From: Saccharothrix luteola
GTDB taxonomy: Bacteria > Actinomycetota > Actinomycetes > Mycobacteriales > Pseudonocardiaceae
NCBI RefSeq assembly: GCF_020859565.1
Contig: NZ_JAJHUO010000014.1
Location: 62,001-126,000 of the forward strand
Direction: 5' to 3'
Length of the DNA stretch: 64,000 bases
Part shown: positions 18,563-26,747 of the stretch, piece after piece
Layout of the letters: every line of letters starts with the position of its first letter
Numbering within the stretch: the first letter of the stretch is position 1
The notes under the pieces: generated by a model
Told to the model about the DNA's origin: nothing
Seen by the model: only the letters and a program-made list of their open reading frames with translations
The model's database searches: none
Position numbers and translations under genes: made by a program

Positions 18563-19099
18563 TCACCGCTCCGGACGCGCCACCAGCGACCACAGGTAGC
18601 TCAACGGCTCCCCGTCCACCTCGTCACGCTCGACGAACTCGGTGATCAGCGCGGCCAACCGGGCGTTGAGCTCCGCCTGGGACGCCGCGCCGAGGCGCAG
18701 CACACCCCTCGCGCTGTCCCGGTTGGCGTCCGGCCCGGCCTCCAGCACCTCGGCCCGGTGCGCGGCGAGCATCGCCAGGTCCACCCGCTGGACCAGGCCC
18801 TCGCCCTCGACGTCGACCAGCCCCAGCCGCCACGTCCGACCGGTCGACCGGTACGGCCGTTCCAACGCGCCGCGCGCGCCGCTGCGCACCGGTTCGGCGG
18901 CCAGGAAGTCCCGCTTCACCAACGCCCGCACGTGCCGCAGCACGGTCGCCGGCGCGACGCCGAGCCGGTCCGACAGCTCCTTGTTCGTCAACGCCCGGTC
19001 CCAGCACAACCGCAGGATGCGCCAGCGCAACGGGTGCGCGAGCACCTTCAGCTCCTCGACCGTCGCGTCGCGGGCGGGGTGATCAGGCGGGGCCGGCAC
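18563..19099 (-). CDS. ArsR-like winged-helix transcriptional regulator
   Basis: About 178 residues. The N-terminal winged helix reads EELKVLAHPLRWRILRLCW then LTNKELSDRLGVAPATVLRHVRAL, the standard ArsR/HTH_20 recognition-helix arrangement. The C-terminal half is helical, with no cysteine metal site, so a metal-sensing role is unlikely. GTG at 19099 is chosen as the start; an in-frame ATG at 19168 would put the first codons inside the divergent promoter. It is divergent from the M20/S9 peptidase operon, which it may control. Confidence 0.8.
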   Translation of the reverse strand: MPAPPDHPARDATVEELKVLAHPLRWRILRLCWDRALTNKELSDRLGVAPATVLRHVRALVKRDFLAAEPVRSGARGALERPYRSTGRTWRLGLVDVEGEGLVQRVDLAMLAAHRAEVLEAGPDANRDSARGVLRLGAASQAELNARLAALITEFVERDEVDGEPLSYLWSLVARPER

Positions 19100-19148
19100 G
19101 CCGCAGAGGCTAACCCACCCGTCCTTGCCGCGCCCGCCAGTGGTTTGG

Positions 19149-19176
19149 TTCACTGATATCGATTGCACTTTGTGAA
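19149..19176. promoter_or_regulatory. Possible operator dyad between regulator and peptidase operon
   Basis: TTCAC (19149-19153) and GTGAA (19172-19176) form an inverted repeat spaced by 18 bases, in an AT-richer stretch 19 bases before the peptidase GTG. The short arms make this suggestive only. Confidence 0.3.
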
Positions 19177-19194
19177 ATCACTAGGAGTGTGGGC

Positions 19195-20544
19195 GTGGAC
19201 GGACTGGCGCGGCGGGTCGGCGAGTGGGTGCGCGAACGGGACGGCGAGCTGCTGGCCGAACTGGCCGAGTGGGTCGCCCGACCGAGCGTCAGCCGCACGG
19301 GCGAAGGCATGGCGGACGCGGCCGTGCACGGCGCGGAACTGCTGCGCCGCAACGGCTTCCAGCCCGAGATCAGCCAGACCGACGGCTGGCCCGCCCTGCT
19401 GGGCACCGCGCCCGGCCCGCCCGGCGCGCCCCACGTGCTGGTCTACGGCCACTACGACGTGCAGCCACCCGGGCCGCCGCACGAGTGGGTCACCCCGCCG
19501 TTCACTCCCGACTTCCGCGACGGCCGGATCTACGGCCGCGGGACCGGCGACAACAAGGGCCAGCACCTGGCCCAACTGCTCGGCCTGCGGGCGTTGCGCG
19601 AGCTGACCGGCGGCCTGCCGTGCCGGGTGACCGTGCTGCTCGACGGCGAGGAGGAGATCGGCAGCCCTCACCTGGCGTCGGTGCTGCGGCAGGTCGACCG
19701 GCCGGACCTGGTGGTGTGGAGCGACGGCCCGGTGCACGAGTCCGGCCGCGCGGCGGTGGTGCTCGGCGTGCGTGGCATCGTCACGTTCGAGCTGCGGGCC
19801 TCGGGCGCGTCCGGCGTGCTGCACTCCGGCAACTGGGGCGGTGTCGCGCCGAACCCCGCGTGGCGGCTGGTGCACGCCCTGGGGACCATGCGCTCGCCCG
19901 ACGGCCGGATCCTGGTCGAGGGCGTCACCGATGACGTCGTCCCGCTGAGCCCCGGCGAACGCGACGCGCTGGACCGGCTGCCGGTCGACGTGCCCGCCAC
20001 CCTCGCGGGCATCGGCGTCACCGCGATGGAACCGCCCGCCGACCTCGGCTTCAGCCACCGCCTGGCCGCGCCCACGTTCACGATCAACTCGCTGAGCTGC
20101 GAGGACACCCCGGAGCACCGCACCGTCATCCCGAACCGGGCGGTGGCGCGGTGCGACATGCGGCTCGTCGGCGGGCAACGTGCGGACGCCGTGTTCGCCG
20201 CCCTCAGGGCACACCTCGCCGTGCACGCGCCGGACGTGGAACTGGTCGAGGGCGCCGCGATGCAACCCTCCCGGACACTGCCGGAGACCCGGTGGACGAA
20301 CGCGGTCCTGGCCGGCGCGGAGGCCGGGTTGGGCGAACCGCCGCTGCTCGTGCCCGCGCTCGGCGGCAGCCTCCCGATCGCCGCGTTCGCCGACGCGTGG
20401 GACGTGCCCTGCTACGGCGTGCCGCTGGCCAACGTGGACGAGGCCAACCACGCGCCCAACGAGAACCTGGACCTGCACTGGTTCCGGCGGGGGATCGTCG
20501 CCGCCGCCACCGTGCAGCACGCGATCGCGGAGGTGGGACGGTGA
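19195..20544 (+). CDS. M20-family dipeptidase
   Basis: 449 residues. The M20 metal-site motifs are clear: GHYDVQPPGPPHEW (metal His at about residue 86), GRGTGDNKGQ (bridging Asp), DGEEEIGSPH (catalytic Glu plus metal Glu), WSDGPVHESGR, and the C-terminal HAPNEN. The lid/dimerisation domain between them is of normal length. These enzymes hydrolyse dipeptides and related amides in the cytoplasm. A GTG at 19189 sits too close to the AGGAG at 19183-19187; the GTG at 19195 is 7 bases from it and is preferred. The stop overlaps the S9 peptidase start. Confidence 0.92.
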   Translation: MDGLARRVGEWVRERDGELLAELAEWVARPSVSRTGEGMADAAVHGAELLRRNGFQPEISQTDGWPALLGTAPGPPGAPHVLVYGHYDVQPPGPPHEWVTPPFTPDFRDGRIYGRGTGDNKGQHLAQLLGLRALRELTGGLPCRVTVLLDGEEEIGSPHLASVLRQVDRPDLVVWSDGPVHESGRAAVVLGVRGIVTFELRASGASGVLHSGNWGGVAPNPAWRLVHALGTMRSPDGRILVEGVTDDVVPLSPGERDALDRLPVDVPATLAGIGVTAMEPPADLGFSHRLAAPTFTINSLSCEDTPEHRTVIPNRAVARCDMRLVGGQRADAVFAALRAHLAVHAPDVELVEGAAMQPSRTLPETRWTNAVLAGAEAGLGEPPLLVPALGGSLPIAAFADAWDVPCYGVPLANVDEANHAPNENLDLHWFRRGIVAAATVQHAIAEVGR

Positions 20545-22412
20545 CCTGGACCGACTTCGAGTGGCTGACCGGCGCGGAGCCGAGCCCGGACGGCAAGTCC
20601 GTGGTGTACGTGAGCGACGCCTCCGGCCGCCCGCAACCCTGGGTGTCACCGCTGAGCGGCGGCACCCCGCGTCACGTGGAGGTGGCCGGGTCGGTCCGCC
20701 GGTGCGCGTGGCGGCCGGACGGCGCGCGGCTGCTGGTGCTGACCGACCCGGACGGCGGCGAGGACCACCGGCTGGCCGAGGTCGACCCCGCGACGGGCGA
20801 GGTGGAGTGGCTGGTCGCCGAGGAGGGCGTGCGGTGCGAGATCGGCACGCCGTACGGCAGCACCGGGCAGCCGTACAGCCCGGACGGGTCGCTGCTCGCC
20901 TACGCGAGCAACGCGCGTGACCGCGAGGTGTTCGACGTGCTCGTGCGCGACCTGCGCACCGGCGACGAGCGGATCGTGCTGCTCGGCGACGACCGCTACC
21001 TGCCGATGGGCTTCTCCCCCGACGCCCGGCTGCTGCTCGTGCTGCGGCTGCACCAGAACACCGAGCAGGACCTGTTCGCGTGCGACCTGGCCACCGACGA
21101 GGTCCGGCTGCTCACCCCGCACGACGGTCCGGCGAAGTACCACCCGGTCGCGTGGCTGCCCGACTCGTCCGGCGTCTACCTGTGCACGACCCAGGGCCGT
21201 GACTTCCTCGGCCTCGCCACGCTGTCCCTGGACGGTGGCCTGACCTGGCTCGACACCCCCGAGTCCGATGTGGAGGGCGCCGCTGTCTCCCCGGACGGCA
21301 CGCGGCTGGCGTGGGGCCTCAACGAGCACGGCTACTCCCGGCTGCGGTGGGCGGAGGTCGGCGGCCCACCCGCCGACGTCACCGGGCTCCCGCGCGGTGT
21401 CGCGGTCGCCGAGTTCGGCTTCGACGGCTTCGCGCCGCGGTTCACCGCGTCCGGCGACCTGCTCGTGCAGCTCGGCCGGCCGGACGGCGCGACCGACCTG
21501 TTCCTGGTCGACCTCGACCGGGACGACGAGGCCAGGCAGCTGACCGACTGCGGCGCCCGGTTGCCGGACGCGATCGTGCCCCCGACGCTCGTCCACGCGA
21601 CCGGCGCGGACGGCGAAGCCGTGCCGTGCCTGCTCTACCGGCCGCCGTCGGCGAGCGCGGAGCACCGGGCGCCGGTGGTCGTGACCGTCCACGGTGGACC
21701 GGAGTTCCAGGCGAAACCGGCGTTCGACCCGCTCGTGCAGGCGCTGCTGGCCCGCGGGATCGGCGTGCTCGCCCCCAACATCCGCGGCTCGTCCGGCTAC
21801 GGGATGCGCTACCAGCGGCTGATCTACCGCGACTGGGGCGGCGGCGACCTCGCCGACCTGGAGGCGTCGGTGCGGCTGCTCGACGACGTGCCGTGGGTCG
21901 ACCCGACGCGGCTGGGCGTGCACGGCGCGTCGTACGGCGGGTTCGCCGCCCTGTCCTGCCTGACCAGGCTGCCGCACCTGTGGCGGGCCGGGGTGAGCGA
22001 GTGCGGCTCGTCGGACCTGCTCAACGACATCCGGTCGTTCCCGCCGACCTGGCGCAAGCGCGCGGTGGACTGGATCGGCGATCCCGACGACCCGGCCGAC
22101 GTGGCCGTCCTCACCGAGCGCAGCCCGCTCGAACACGCCGACCGGCTCACCGCGCCCGTGCTGATCATGCACGGCGAGAACGACACCAGGGTCGACCCGG
22201 CGGAGTCCGAGCGGATGTACCGCAGGCTGCGTGAGCTGGGCAAACCAGCGCGGCTCGTGCTGCACCCCGGAGTCGGGCACGAGTGGGACCGGGCCGGGCT
22301 CGCCGACACCATCGAGCTGATCGTCTCCTGGTTCGCCGACCACCTCCGCCAAGGACCCCACAGGAACTTCACAGACGAAGCACAGGAACCACGCTCATCG
22401 TGGACGGCATGA
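20541..22412 (+). CDS. S9-family prolyl oligopeptidase-like peptidase
   Basis: 623 residues. The N-terminal ~380 residues are a beta-propeller built of PD40/WD-like repeats (SPDGKSVVYVSD, SPDGSLLAYAS, SPDGTRLAWG). The C-terminal alpha/beta-hydrolase domain holds the catalytic triad: Ser464 in GASYGG, Asp548 in GENDTRVDP, His580 in GVGHEW. There is no signal peptide, so it is cytoplasmic. The GTG at 20541 overlaps the M20 stop as GTGA, so the two peptidases are translationally coupled and probably act in sequence on short peptides. Confidence 0.93.
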   Translation: MTWTDFEWLTGAEPSPDGKSVVYVSDASGRPQPWVSPLSGGTPRHVEVAGSVRRCAWRPDGARLLVLTDPDGGEDHRLAEVDPATGEVEWLVAEEGVRCEIGTPYGSTGQPYSPDGSLLAYASNARDREVFDVLVRDLRTGDERIVLLGDDRYLPMGFSPDARLLLVLRLHQNTEQDLFACDLATDEVRLLTPHDGPAKYHPVAWLPDSSGVYLCTTQGRDFLGLATLSLDGGLTWLDTPESDVEGAAVSPDGTRLAWGLNEHGYSRLRWAEVGGPPADVTGLPRGVAVAEFGFDGFAPRFTASGDLLVQLGRPDGATDLFLVDLDRDDEARQLTDCGARLPDAIVPPTLVHATGADGEAVPCLLYRPPSASAEHRAPVVVTVHGGPEFQAKPAFDPLVQALLARGIGVLAPNIRGSSGYGMRYQRLIYRDWGGGDLADLEASVRLLDDVPWVDPTRLGVHGASYGGFAALSCLTRLPHLWRAGVSECGSSDLLNDIRSFPPTWRKRAVDWIGDPDDPADVAVLTERSPLEHADRLTAPVLIMHGENDTRVDPAESERMYRRLRELGKPARLVLHPGVGHEWDRAGLADTIELIVSWFADHLRQGPHRNFTDEAQEPRSSWTA

Positions 22413-22940
22413 CCCCCATCCACGACCGCGGCCTCGCCTTCGACCTGGCCACGTTGACCCGCAGGCGGGCCCTCACGCTGTTCGGCGGCGTGGGGCTCGC
22501 CTCACTCACCGCGCGCGCCACCGACAGCACCATCACCCCAACGTCGGCCTCCGCGTCGGCTGAATGCGGCGACGTGATCCCGCAGGAAACCGCCGGCCCG
22601 TACCCCGGCGACGGTTCCAACGCCCCGAACGTGGTCACCATCTCCGGCATCGTGCGCAGCGACATCCGCACCAGCTTCGGCACGGGCTCGCGCACCGCCG
22701 AGGACGTGCCGCTGCGCATCGAGCTGACCGTGCTCGACAGCGGGTCGGACTGCCGGCCATACGCGGGCGCCGCTGTGTACCTTCTACGGCACCGCCGGGT
22801 ACGTGCAGAGCGTGCCCAACCTGGCGCGCACCTCCCTGACCGACGACACCGTGTTCCGCGACGGTCACGACGAGCAACCGGCCGCCGTGACCGGCGACGC
22901 CACCTCCGGCTGCACGGCCTCGCTCACCGTCCGGGTGTGA
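22409..22940 (+). pseudogene. Intradiol-dioxygenase-like exported protein, core deleted
   Basis: The ATG at 22409 overlaps the S9 stop (ATGA). The first part has a Tat-type signal (TRRRALTLFGGVGL) and the family opening Q-E-T-A-G-P-Y-P-G-D-G-S then SGIVRSDIRTSFG, up to AGAAVYL near 22782. The sequence then jumps in another frame to YGTAGYVQSVPNLARTSL and ends TASLTVRV at 22940, which is the C-terminal part of the same family. The middle (~75-80 residues), which in relatives holds the W-H-C-D and H-I-H metal-site segments, is absent and the frame is shifted. A functional enzyme cannot be made. Confidence 0.8.
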
Positions 22941-22952
22941 GGTCGTCCGGGA

Positions 22953-23951
22953 TCAGGACAGCGTCAGCAGCAGGTGCAGGCCGACCAGCAGGCCGCACGT
23001 GACGGTGTGGACGAGCGGGTTCTGGGCCAGCAGCGCGGCGAACTCCCGCAGGAACGCGCTGGGCAGGAAGTACCACGCCGTGGGCGCGCCGATGATCTGC
23101 ATGCGCAGCCGCAGCCTGCGGGCCAGCACGGCGGCGCGGAAGACGTGGAAGTTGTTGGTCACCGCGACCGCCCGGCCGGTCCACGAACGTTCGGCGAGCA
23201 GCCGCGCGCTGTACCGCAGGTTCTGCTCGGTCGTCGTCGCCCGGTCCTCCAGCACGATCAGCTCGTCCGGCACGCCGCGGCGCAGCAGGTAGTCGCGCAT
23301 CGCCGCCGCCTCGGACACCGCCTCGTCCGGCCCCTGCCCGCCCGAGACGACGAGCAGCGGCGTGCGGCCCGCGTCCACCTCGCGGTGGTACAGGCGCAGG
23401 CCGCGGTCCAGCCGTGCGGCCAGCAGCGGCGGCACGCGGTCACCGATCAGGCCCGCGCCGAGCACGATCACCGCGTCGAAGCCCGTGCGGCGGCCGATGC
23501 TGCCGTACACGACCGAGTACAGCAGCAGGCTGACGAACAGGAACGCGACGTAGGCCGCGACGATCAACAACGACCCGATCACCGCGTCGACCACCGGTCC
23601 GGTGTGCGCCGTGGCGAAGCCGAACGCCGCCACCAAGCCGAAGATCGCGAGTCCCGCGAGCAGCGAGAGCAGGTTCGCCAGGCCGAAACCCTCGCGGCGC
23701 AGCATCAGCACGCCGTTGGCGACCAACGCGGACGGCAACACGAACCCCAGCCCCAGCAGCACGGCCACGAACACGTACCCGACGACCACGGCCGACCACC
23801 CGCCGTTCGCCGAGGCCCGGAACACCAGCCAGAGCAGCAGGAACACCAGCGTCACACCGAGCCACACGGCATTGCCGAGCCGCCGCCGGTCCCGGATCAC
23901 GCCGATCACGAAGAACAGGGCGGGCACGAGCGCCGCGATCCCGAAGATCAT
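22953..23951 (-). CDS. DUF218 (YdcF/SanA-like) membrane protein
   Basis: 332 residues. The N-terminal half has about five transmembrane helices. The C-terminal DUF218 domain shows FDAVIVLGAGLIGDRVPP, LLVVSGGQGPDE, YLLRRGVP, LEDRATTTEQNLRYS and VTNNFHVFRAAVLA, in family order. Relatives (E. coli YdcF, SanA, ElyC) affect cell-envelope integrity; the reaction is not established. The ATG at 23951 opens the first membrane helix and is preferred over the frame extension to 24053. It converges on the dioxygenase remnant. Confidence 0.87.
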   Translation of the reverse strand: MIFGIAALVPALFFVIGVIRDRRRLGNAVWLGVTLVFLLLWLVFRASANGGWSAVVVGYVFVAVLLGLGFVLPSALVANGVLMLRREGFGLANLLSLLAGLAIFGLVAAFGFATAHTGPVVDAVIGSLLIVAAYVAFLFVSLLLYSVVYGSIGRRTGFDAVIVLGAGLIGDRVPPLLAARLDRGLRLYHREVDAGRTPLLVVSGGQGPDEAVSEAAAMRDYLLRRGVPDELIVLEDRATTTEQNLRYSARLLAERSWTGRAVAVTNNFHVFRAAVLARRLRLRMQIIGAPTAWYFLPSAFLREFAALLAQNPLVHTVTCGLLVGLHLLLTLS

Positions 23952-24077
23952 GCGAGCCAATGTAGACGGCCGGCGGTCACCCGAAGTCGTCGTCCCCGAG
24001 CGCGCCGGCCGGATCTCTTCGCGGAACACGTCGATCCGCCGCGGCGCTGACACCCGGGACCACGACGCGCCGTGCGG

Positions 24078-25031
24078 TCAGGCGGACGTCCCCGGTCCGG
24101 GGTGGCCGGCCGTCGCGTGCAAGCCGGTCAGGGTCGCGGCGGCGGTGAAACCGAGGATCGGGTCCGGCCGGCCGGACAGCAGGCTCGCGTACAGCGGCCG
24201 GTAGTGCGCGATCTTGCGCGGCGTCCGGCCGTCACCGCCGTGCTCGGCCAGCAACTCGCCTCCCCGGAACGCGAACGCGGTCATCGCCGTGTGGTCCAGC
24301 CACACCTCCACGTCACCGCAGGTGAACGCGGTGGACTTGCTGCTCGCGCCGGTGCGCCAGCTGGTGTGCAACCGGGCCGTCCCCACCGCGCCACGGGACC
24401 GGAACGAGGCCACGGCCCAACAGCTCGTGCGCTCGTCCCGGAGCGACGTCACCGCCATGATCTGCACCAACCGGCCCAGCACGGTGAGCTGGTTGATGCC
24501 CGAGTCCGTCCACGCCGAGAGGTAGGAGGTGAACGCCTGCTCGCCCTTGAGCACGTACGGGTCGTTGAACGCCGAGGTGATCGCGGTGACCGGCCCCCAC
24601 TCCGGGTGCGCGGCCACCAGGTCCGCCGCCCACTCCACCTCGGGCGAGAACGCGAAGTGGTGCGCGGTGAACAGCCGGTCGTGCGAGCCGGCCACGCCGC
24701 TCAGCCGGTCCACCGACGCCAGGTCCGGCACCAGGGGCTTCTCCACCAGCACTCGTGCGTCGGAGCCGGTCAGCACCGATGTGGCGAGGTCGGCGTGCGA
24801 GTCCGCGGGCGTGGCGATCACCACCAGGTGCGGTCGGTGCGCCGCCAACGCGTCGTCGAGGTCCCGGTGGTGCGCGGGGGTCACGCCCCGGAACACCGGC
24901 GGCTCGGCGTGCGGGTCGACGGTGAACACCAAGTCCACGTCGGGCCGTTCCGCCAGCACCTCCAGGTGCGTCCGCGCGATGGTGCCGACCCCCACCAACC
25001 CGACCCGCGTCCGTCCGTCGATCGGTTCCAC
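24078..25031 (-). CDS. Gfo/Idh/MocA-family oxidoreductase
   Basis: About 317 residues. An N-terminal Rossmann fold (RVGLVGVGTIARTHLEVL) is followed by VVIATPADSHADLA and VLVEKPLVPDLA, the E-K-P motif that binds the nicotinamide ribose and holds the catalytic lysine. The C-terminal alpha/beta domain contains DSGINQLTVLGRL at the usual catalytic D-x-x-x-H position, but with Asn-Gln where His is common. Members are NAD(P)-dependent dehydrogenases acting on sugars, inositols and related compounds. The GTG at 25031 has a GGAGG 8 bases upstream. Confidence 0.85.
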   Translation of the reverse strand: MEPIDGRTRVGLVGVGTIARTHLEVLAERPDVDLVFTVDPHAEPPVFRGVTPAHHRDLDDALAAHRPHLVVIATPADSHADLATSVLTGSDARVLVEKPLVPDLASVDRLSGVAGSHDRLFTAHHFAFSPEVEWAADLVAAHPEWGPVTAITSAFNDPYVLKGEQAFTSYLSAWTDSGINQLTVLGRLVQIMAVTSLRDERTSCWAVASFRSRGAVGTARLHTSWRTGASSKSTAFTCGDVEVWLDHTAMTAFAFRGGELLAEHGGDGRTPRKIAHYRPLYASLLSGRPDPILGFTAAATLTGLHATAGHPGPGTSA

Positions 25032-25183
25032 CCCGGCAGCCTCCACACCCGGCAGTATCCGCCCCACGGACGCCGGGCCGTCAACTGCCTTCTTGATCGT
25101 GACGACCAGGACACATCGCGTGGCTCGACGGCGCCGTGAGGAGGTAGTTTCAGCGTCGTCCGCGCACCAGCCACGGGGAGCAC

Positions 25184-26401
25184 ATGCGATTCCTCTTCCG
25201 CCCACCCGCCAGCGAGGCCGGTGGACTGCTCTCGCTGCCCTGGGCCCAGCCCCTGGAGGACTGGGACGAGAAGCTGCTGCTGACCGTTCCCCAACGCGGT
25301 ATCTCGCGGCACGTGGTGCGGTTCGTGGCCAGCGAGGGCCGCGTGTACGCGCTCAAGGAGATCGCCGAATCGCTGGCCCGGCACGAGTACTCGATCCTCG
25401 GCGACCTGGAGCGGGAAGGCATGCCCTCGGTGTCGGTGCTCGGGCTGTGCGTCGACCGCCCGGACGACCAGCAGGCCATCCTGGTCACCCGCTACCTCGA
25501 CCACTCCATGTCCTACCGCTACCTGTTCTCCAGCCCGCGCGTCGAGCACTCGGCCGACCGGCTCGTGGACGTGCTGGTCGGACTGCTGGTCCGGCTGCAC
25601 CTGTCCGGCACGTTCTGGGGCGACTGCTCGCTGTCGAACACGCTGTTCCGGCTGGACGCGGGCAACCTGGCCGCCTACCTCGTCGACGCCGAGACCGTCG
25701 AGCGCCACCCGCAGCTGTCGGCCGGCCAGCGGACCTACGACGTGGACCTCGCCCGTGAGCGCATCGGCGGCGAGCTGATGGACCTGGAGGCCGGCGGCCT
25801 GCTGCCGTCCGACATCGACCCGATCGAGGTCGCGGACAGCGTGCCCCGCCGGTACGCCGCGCTGTGGGAGGAGGTGACCCGCGAGGAGTTCTTCCAGCTC
25901 GACGAGCAGCGCTACCGGGTCGCCGAACGCCTGCGCCGGCTCAACGACCTCGGCTTCGACGTCGACGAGGTCGAGCTGGTCACCTCCGACAACGGCGCGC
26001 GGCTGCGGGTGGACATCCGGGTCGCCGAGATCGGCCAGAGCCGCCGCGAGCTGTTCAAGCTCACCGGCCTGGAGGTGCAGGAGGGCCAGGCCAGGCGCCT
26101 GCTCAACGACCTGCGCTCGTTCCGCGCCTACCTGGAGCAGCGCGACGGCGCGCCCGTGCCCGAGACGACCGCCGGCCACCTGTGGCGCAACGAGGTCTAC
26201 GACCCGGTGGTCGCCGCCGTGCCGCCCGACCTGCTCGGCGTGCTGGCCCCGGCGGAACTGTTCCACGAGGTCCTGGTCCACCGCTGGTTCCTGTCCGAGA
26301 ACGCGGGCCGCGACGTCGGCACCACCGCCGCGCTGCGCTCCTACCTCGCGACCGTGCTGCCGGACCGGGACAACGAGGTCGACGACGAGGACGTCGACTG
26401 A
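25184..26401 (+). CDS. DUF4032 protein with kinase-like fold
   Basis: 405 residues. The N-terminal ~220 residues resemble a small-molecule or protein kinase: V-Y-A-L-K-E (ATP-anchoring Lys), an acidic helix, VRLHLSGTFWGDCSLSNTLF (catalytic-loop-like W-G-D-x-x-x-x-N) and LAAYLVDAETVE (D-x-E in place of DFG). The C-terminal half, starting around RYRVAERLRRLNDLGFDV, matches DUF4032 as I recall it. Function is not established. The ATG at 25184 is preceded by GGGGAG. It lies 346 bases upstream of the TIR-WD40 gene on the same strand. Confidence 0.85.
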   Translation: MRFLFRPPASEAGGLLSLPWAQPLEDWDEKLLLTVPQRGISRHVVRFVASEGRVYALKEIAESLARHEYSILGDLEREGMPSVSVLGLCVDRPDDQQAILVTRYLDHSMSYRYLFSSPRVEHSADRLVDVLVGLLVRLHLSGTFWGDCSLSNTLFRLDAGNLAAYLVDAETVERHPQLSAGQRTYDVDLARERIGGELMDLEAGGLLPSDIDPIEVADSVPRRYAALWEEVTREEFFQLDEQRYRVAERLRRLNDLGFDVDEVELVTSDNGARLRVDIRVAEIGQSRRELFKLTGLEVQEGQARRLLNDLRSFRAYLEQRDGAPVPETTAGHLWRNEVYDPVVAAVPPDLLGVLAPAELFHEVLVHRWFLSENAGRDVGTTAALRSYLATVLPDRDNEVDDEDVD

Positions 26402-26747
26402 CGTCTCGAGTGCGTCCGGGCCGCGGCTTGGGATCCGACTCTCCGCACGACCGGACCGCACGGGGCCGCAACCAGTCGGGATACTTCTCTGGTAGTGCCG
26501 CGGACGAATACCCTCAGGCCCTATCGGACCAGGTCCGGAAAGCCTTCGAACTCTCAGGGCAAGCCCAGGTGACGCTTCCGCCATTCTGCGGAAAACGTGT
26601 CGCCGTTTCCGGTGTTCCGCTTGCCGGAGAATTGTTCGACGATGACGAAGTACTGCTGCGCCATGGGCATTACCCGAAAAGGGGATTCGCGGGACCAGCG
26701 CGTTCGCTAGCGTGGGCAAAGGGCGCGAAACGGGGGGATGGTCCGGC
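26402..26747 (+). other. Non-coding leader region before the TIR-WD40 gene
   Basis: 346 bases without a convincing ORF and less GC-rich than its surroundings. It contains a 6-bp hairpin (TTCCGC at 26576-26581, GCGGAA at 26588-26593) and a second weak one just after. It probably holds the promoter and a 5' UTR. Confidence 0.4.

Noticed and set aside
24089..24102. Motif-like CCCCGGTCCGGGG inside the Gfo/Idh/MocA gene
   Set aside because: It is a palindromic variant inside coding sequence, not the direct-repeat form found upstream of the five genes.
26545..26560. Glycine-riboswitch-like GAACTCTCAGG before the TIR gene
   Set aside because: No matching GGAGAG arm or second aptamer is present upstream, and the downstream gene has no link to glycine metabolism.
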